Below are positions 61,107-64,000 of a DNA stretch of 64,000 bases, one piece after another. Each line of letters opens with the position of its first letter. The stretch's first letter is position 1. The stretch is from CAZGOM01 sp964527265 (GTDB taxonomy: Bacteria; Planctomycetota; Phycisphaerae; Phycisphaerales; Phycisphaeraceae), in the NCBI GenBank assembly GCA_964527265.1, contig CAZGOM010000009.1:1-64000 (forward strand), written 5' to 3'. Below the pieces are notes generated by a model. The model was not told where the DNA came from, made no database searches, and was given only the letters and a program-made list of their open reading frames with translations. Made by a program: the position numbers and the translations under genes.

Positions 61107-62567
61107 ATGAACGACGACGCAGCCCAACTCAAACGCATGGGGTACGACCAGGAACTTCACCGCGCCATGGGTGGCTTTTCAAACTTCGCCGTCTCCTTCT
61201 CCATCATCTGCATCCTCGCCGGCGGCATCACCTCCTTTCACCTGGGCTTTGGCATCGTCGGCGGCGCCGCCGCTGGCATCGTCTGGCCCGTCTCCTGCCT
61301 CGTTTCCCTCGTCGTCGCCGCCACCATGGCCCATGTCGCCTCTAGCTTTCCCACCGCCGGCGGCCTCTATCACTGGGCCTCCATGCTCGGCGGCAAAGGC
61401 TGGGGATGGAGCACCGGCTGGCTTAATCTCGTCGGTCTCATCGCCGTCCTCACCGCCATTAACGTCGGCACTTACAACTTCCTCATCGGTTCCGTCGGCC
61501 CGCTCATCGGCCTGGATGTCGCCGCCTGGCCCGACGGCCAAAAAATCGCCGCGCAAATCATCGGCGTCGCCGTCATCACCCTCTCCCAGGCTGCCGTCAA
61601 CCACATCGGCATCCGCCTCACCGCCCGCCTCATTGATTTCTCCGGCTACCTCATCATGGTCGTCGCCGCGCTTCTCACCCTCGCGCTCCTCCTCTACGCC
61701 AGGGAGCTCGACTTCTCCCGACTCATCACCTTCTCCAACTATTCCGGCGGCAGCTGGGACGGTGCCGCTCCCGCATCAAGCAACATGTTCTATCTCATCG
61801 CCCTCAGCATGATGCTCCCCGCCTACACCATCACCGGCTTTGACGCATCCGCTCACACCTCCGAAGAAACCACCGACGCCGCCCGCAGCGTCCCGCGCGG
61901 CATCATGCAATCCGTACTCGTCTCCGCCCTCACCGGTTGGGTCATGGTCTGCGCCTTCGTCCTCGCCATGCCCAGCATGGACGCCGCCGCCGCCCAGGGC
62001 TCCAACGCCGTCGTCTGGACCATGCAGAGCGTCCTCCCACCCTGGATGGCCGCTGGCTTCATCCTCGGCATCGCCATCGCCCAATACCTCTGCGGCTTGG
62101 CCACCGTCACCTCCGCCTCCCGCATGATGTTCGCCTTCGCCCGCGATGGCGGCCTCCCATTCTCCACCCGCCTCCGCAAAGTCAGCGCTCGCTTCAAAAC
62201 CCCCGCCACCGCCATCTGGGTCTCCACCGTCTTGGCGGTTCTCTTTTGCGCCTACACCCCCGTCTACGGCGCAATCGCCGCCGCCAGCGTCATCTTCCTC
62301 TATCTCAGCTACACCATCCCCACGGCCCTCGGCTTTTTCACCTACGGCACAACCTGGACCCAAACCGGTCCCTTCTCCCTCGGCCACTGGTACAAACCCC
62401 TCGCCATCATCGCCGCCGTCGGCTGCGCCTGCCTTGTCGTCATCAGCATGATCCCCCCTTACCAGATGAACGTCATCACCCTCGGCGGCACCCTCCTCCT
62501 CATGGCCGCCGTCTGGTGGGCCGCCGAACGCAAACGCTTCACCGGCCCGCCTCAAACTAGGGGGTAG
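61107..62567 (+). CDS. APC-superfamily amino acid permease
   Basis: A 486-residue integral membrane transporter. It opens MNDDAAQLKRMGYDQELHRA, then GGFSNFAVSFSIICILAGGI, the conserved first helix of the amino acid/polyamine/organocation family, which uses the broken-helix Gly-rich site to bind substrate. About 12 helices are present. GFDASAHTSEET in helix 6-7 is the typical second substrate-facing motif. By similarity it may import GABA or another amino acid or amine; selectivity is not settled. ATG 61107 is chosen by similarity to family starts. Confidence 0.93.
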   Translation: MNDDAAQLKRMGYDQELHRAMGGFSNFAVSFSIICILAGGITSFHLGFGIVGGAAAGIVWPVSCLVSLVVAATMAHVASSFPTAGGLYHWASMLGGKGWGWSTGWLNLVGLIAVLTAINVGTYNFLIGSVGPLIGLDVAAWPDGQKIAAQIIGVAVITLSQAAVNHIGIRLTARLIDFSGYLIMVVAALLTLALLLYARELDFSRLITFSNYSGGSWDGAAPASSNMFYLIALSMMLPAYTITGFDASAHTSEETTDAARSVPRGIMQSVLVSALTGWVMVCAFVLAMPSMDAAAAQGSNAVVWTMQSVLPPWMAAGFILGIAIAQYLCGLATVTSASRMMFAFARDGGLPFSTRLRKVSARFKTPATAIWVSTVLAVLFCAYTPVYGAIAAASVIFLYLSYTIPTALGFFTYGTTWTQTGPFSLGHWYKPLAIIAAVGCACLVVISMIPPYQMNVITLGGTLLLMAAVWWAAERKRFTGPPQTRG

Positions 62568-62605
62568 GCGATGGGGTCTCGTCGCGCTTAAAACTGTGGG
62601 TGGCT

Positions 62606-62629
62606 GGGGCTGTTGTAATCAACTGCCCC
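62606..62629 (+). terminator. Hairpin after the permease gene
   Basis: A GGGGC-T-GTTG stem with CAAC-T-GCCCC around a TAAT loop, one T-T mismatch. It lies 39 nt after the permease stop. No U-tract follows. Confidence 0.55.
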
Positions 62630-62754
62630 GGAATCTCGTTGCGCTTTCAAAGCCCAGAGCATTCACACACAAATAACCTCGCCAGCGTCATCACCCCACC
62701 ACGCTTTGAGATTGATGCAGTAGTAGGGGGGCTCTTAATCCTCCCCACCCCATA

Positions 62755-62860
62755 AAACAACAAAGGGCGGTTGAACTGGTGAGTTCAACCGCCCTTTGTA
62801 ATGCTCCCGCGCTCAGGCATATTCGAGGGGGGGCCCGAAGTCTGCCGAGCAGGCGGGAGC
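62755..62860 (-). ncRNA. Candidate stand-alone small RNA of about 106 nt
   Basis: On the minus strand, a transcript predicted to start near 62860 would fold into two hairpins. The first (62802-62860) is a long stem built from CGCTCCCGC/GCGGGAGC, TGCC/GGCA and CGAA/TTCG segments. The second (62760-62799) is an 18-bp perfect stem with a 4-nt loop, followed by TTGTTTTA, a terminator-like tail. The promoter TTGCAT-N17-TACAAT lies just upstream (62867-62895). No ORF with protein-like sequence crosses it. I do not recognise a known RNA family (not 6S, SRP or tmRNA by eye). Confidence 0.55.
62760..62799 (-). terminator. 18-bp perfect hairpin, likely terminator of the sRNA
   Basis: Arms ACAAAGGGCGGTTGAACT and AGTTCAACCGCCCTTTGT with loop GGTG. 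On the minus strand the following bases are TGTTTTAT. It is the strongest intrinsic hairpin seen in the right end. Confidence 0.75.
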
Positions 62861-62866
62861 GAAAGT

Positions 62867-62895
62867 ATTGTAGCACGAATTCCCATGGAATGCAA
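62867..62895 (-). promoter_or_regulatory. Sigma-70-like promoter of the candidate sRNA
   Basis: On the minus strand, TTGCAT (complement of 62890-62895), a 17-bp spacer, and TACAAT (complement of 62867-62872). This spacing matches the housekeeping sigma consensus. Predicted start near 62860. Confidence 0.6.
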
Positions 62896-63055
62896 AGCCC
62901 TGGCTGTGCTGTAACCACTTTTTTCCTTTAAAACACAAACAGACCTCACCCCCGCCGGACTCAAAAAACAATAAAAACTGATTTAATCAACAGTTATAAA
63001 AATTCACCGCCAAACCACACCCATACAACTCGCCGCCAAACCAAACCTCCAATGC

Positions 63056-63086
63056 AAAAACCACCGCCGGTAGGGCGGTGGTTTTT
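63056..63086. terminator. Hairpin terminator near the 63120 gene
   Basis: A 13-bp stem AAAAACCACCGCC with GGCGGTGGTTTTT and a short GGTAG loop. It has A-tract and T-tract ends in both directions, and lies 34 nt after the minus-strand stop at 63120. Confidence 0.88.
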
Positions 63087-63119
63087 ACGATTTATCTCTG
63101 GTTAAACCCAGCTCAGCCC

Positions 63120-63635
63120 TTACGGCGCAGGCTGCTTTTTAGGCGGCTTGCCCAGCTTCAACGGCGTCAGGAACGGGTGCAGCTTCCTCAGCAGATCCAC
63201 AATCTGGATCGTCTCCGCCTGCGACGTCGGCGTCCACACCGCCCAGTGAATGCTCACCGCGCACTTGGACACCCGCAAACCATCCTTCGCATACCGTCCA
63301 AGCCGCGATGCCAGCAGATCCGGAATCCGATCCTCATGAATCGGCACGCATATCAGCGGCGTTTCCACCTTCGGCACCAGATACAGAACCGTGTTCATCT
63401 CCGCATGCTTGGGCGCCGTCGCGTCCACCTGCGTCGTCGCAAGCTGAATCGACCATTTCCATGCCGGGCCGTACCACAATACCGACCGCTTGATCTGCTC
63501 ATGCCCCTGCAGATACGCAAGCAGCATCTCAATCGACCTCAAATGGTGCGATTTGAGCGGCGTAATCAGATCTTCAAACTTCGGCTGGGTCCAACGGTCT
63601 TCCCAGGCAAGGCGCTTGGTGTACGTGTTAGTCAT
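63120..63635 (-). CDS. Unrecognised 171-residue protein
   Basis: I do not recognise this protein. It has no signal peptide or helix. Its N-terminus contains WEDRWTQPKFEDLITPLKSH, with the motif VLWYGPAWKWSIQLATTQ at about 53-70 (several Trp/Tyr) and a C-terminal VSKCAVSIHWAVWTPTS. It is probably a soluble cytoplasmic protein of alpha/beta fold. The ORF is of good codon quality and is closed by a terminator at 63056. ATG 63635 is the only plausible start. Confidence 0.7.
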   Translation of the reverse strand: MTNTYTKRLAWEDRWTQPKFEDLITPLKSHHLRSIEMLLAYLQGHEQIKRSVLWYGPAWKWSIQLATTQVDATAPKHAEMNTVLYLVPKVETPLICVPIHEDRIPDLLASRLGRYAKDGLRVSKCAVSIHWAVWTPTSQAETIQIVDLLRKLHPFLTPLKLGKPPKKQPAP

Positions 63636-64000
63636 GAGAGCGTTTCGTTTCAGAGCAACAGAGGTGGATGGGGTTCTTTAAGGTTGACTTTAAAAGTGCC
63701 AGGTCAATAAACCATGACCGTCACCCTGAAGCTCAAACCCATCCAGCCCGGGCTCCGAAGATTGCCTGCTGTTCTGTTCATGCGCTCATTCTCCCACATG
63801 GTAGAAATAACTTAACTCACGTACGTTAAAGAATTTATAAGATTCTTATGCGCTTGGTTGAAGGACTGAAAGTCCCTTAACTTCAAGTATTATAAAGGGA
63901 TGGGAGAAGCAGGCAAGTAATTTCGAATGAATTTGGGGGACAAAGGGTTGATTCCTTCGGGATCAACCCCTCCATACTCGCCTCTTTGATTTCAATTTGA
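63636..64000. other. AT-richer intergenic end of the window
   Basis: 365 bp without a supported gene. It holds several small inverted repeats: AAGAAT/ATTCTT near 63830, TTGAAG/CTTCAA with inner GGACT/AGTCC near 63858, and GGGTTGAT/ATCAACCC at 63945-63969. The last could be a terminator of a gene off the edge. A promoter for the 63635 gene should lie at the left end. Confidence 0.5.
63945..63969. terminator. Candidate hairpin terminator near the right edge
   Basis: Stem GGGTTGAT with ATCAACCC plus a CC/GG pair and TTC loop. The 3' end is not T-rich on either side, so the call is weak. Confidence 0.4.

Larger units (their letters stand above)
62568..63119. other. Intergenic region with candidate small RNA
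   Basis: 552 bp. The plus strand has a permease-side hairpin (62606-62629). The minus strand has a predicted promoter-sRNA-terminator unit (62749-62895). The remaining A/C-rich stretch to about 63050 holds no gene. A hairpin terminator at 63056-63086 lies just after the 63120-63635 gene. Confidence 0.7.

Noticed and set aside
62691..62918. 75-residue ORF over the candidate sRNA
   Set aside because: It runs through both hairpins and the promoter, has no ribosome-binding site and no protein-like composition.
1..64000. tRNA or rRNA genes
   Set aside because: No T-loop GGTTCGAATCC-like block with matching acceptor stem or rRNA signature was found on either strand.

Overview
The window reads as a chromosomal piece of a high-GC planctomycete, probably close to Phycisphaerae. 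The evidence is mixed. Seen in the sequence: many single-copy prepilin-like proteins with an FTLIELL N-terminus (two end with an H-X9-DG motif), Thr-Gln-Pro-Ala spacer repeats, and a giant secreted protein opening with an LEPR-type motif. Family knowledge: these traits, plus phytanoyl-CoA dioxygenase-like and sialidase-like genes, are typical of Planctomycetota. The assembly has one 100-N gap flanked by a 55-bp exact duplication, which is a scaffolding artefact rather than real sequence.

Layout: 0.2-4.3 kb holds a prepilin-sialidase pair, a SpoU/TrmH RNA methyltransferase and a secreted repeat protein, all on the minus strand. At 4.5-8 kb are an Imm17-like membrane peptide, an ECF sigma factor with its zinc-finger anti-sigma factor, and two exported Gly-rich LTxxQ-type proteins. 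At 8.3-21.2 kb is a nearly complete type II secretion operon in the order gspE-F-G-H-I-J-K-L-M-C-D, with mostly overlapping start and stop codons and a strong terminator after gspD. At 21.4-32.8 kb the minus strand carries a 1206-residue LEPR-type exported protein, a response regulator with a DUF4388-like domain, a eukaryote-type (GT3) glycogen synthase, two tandem prepilin paralogues, a membrane protein and a Tat-exported superoxide dismutase preceded by two tiny membrane peptides. At 33-38.5 kb the plus strand has mfd, a secreted protein and a PfkB sugar kinase. At 38.5-46.6 kb (minus) are a phytase-like esterase, two prepilin-like proteins and two paralogous multi-spanning TPR proteins. Then come a Gfo/Idh/MocA oxidoreductase, carB and a small membrane protein. 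At 52.2-59.5 kb two divergent AraC-regulator/PhyH-dioxygenase pairs enclose two paralogous S1C serine proteases. The right end has a serine beta-lactamase-like hydrolase, an APC permease, a candidate stand-alone small RNA and an unrecognised protein.

The T2SS region is full of short dispersed repeats of at least five kinds. They occupy the intergenic gaps and also run in frame through the cleaved leader peptides of several pseudopilins (GspG, I, J, K), and one interrupts Mfd. G-versus-C bias on the plus strand flips from strongly G-rich (1 to about 36 kb) to C-rich (after about 50 kb) whatever the gene direction, which suggests that the replication terminus lies inside the window.

How the genes work together (inference): the T2SS would export signal-peptide proteins such as the LEPR protein, the sialidase-like protein and the proteases. 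The sigma/anti-sigma pair just upstream could regulate envelope functions. The two AraC/PhyH units look like small inducible catabolic modules.
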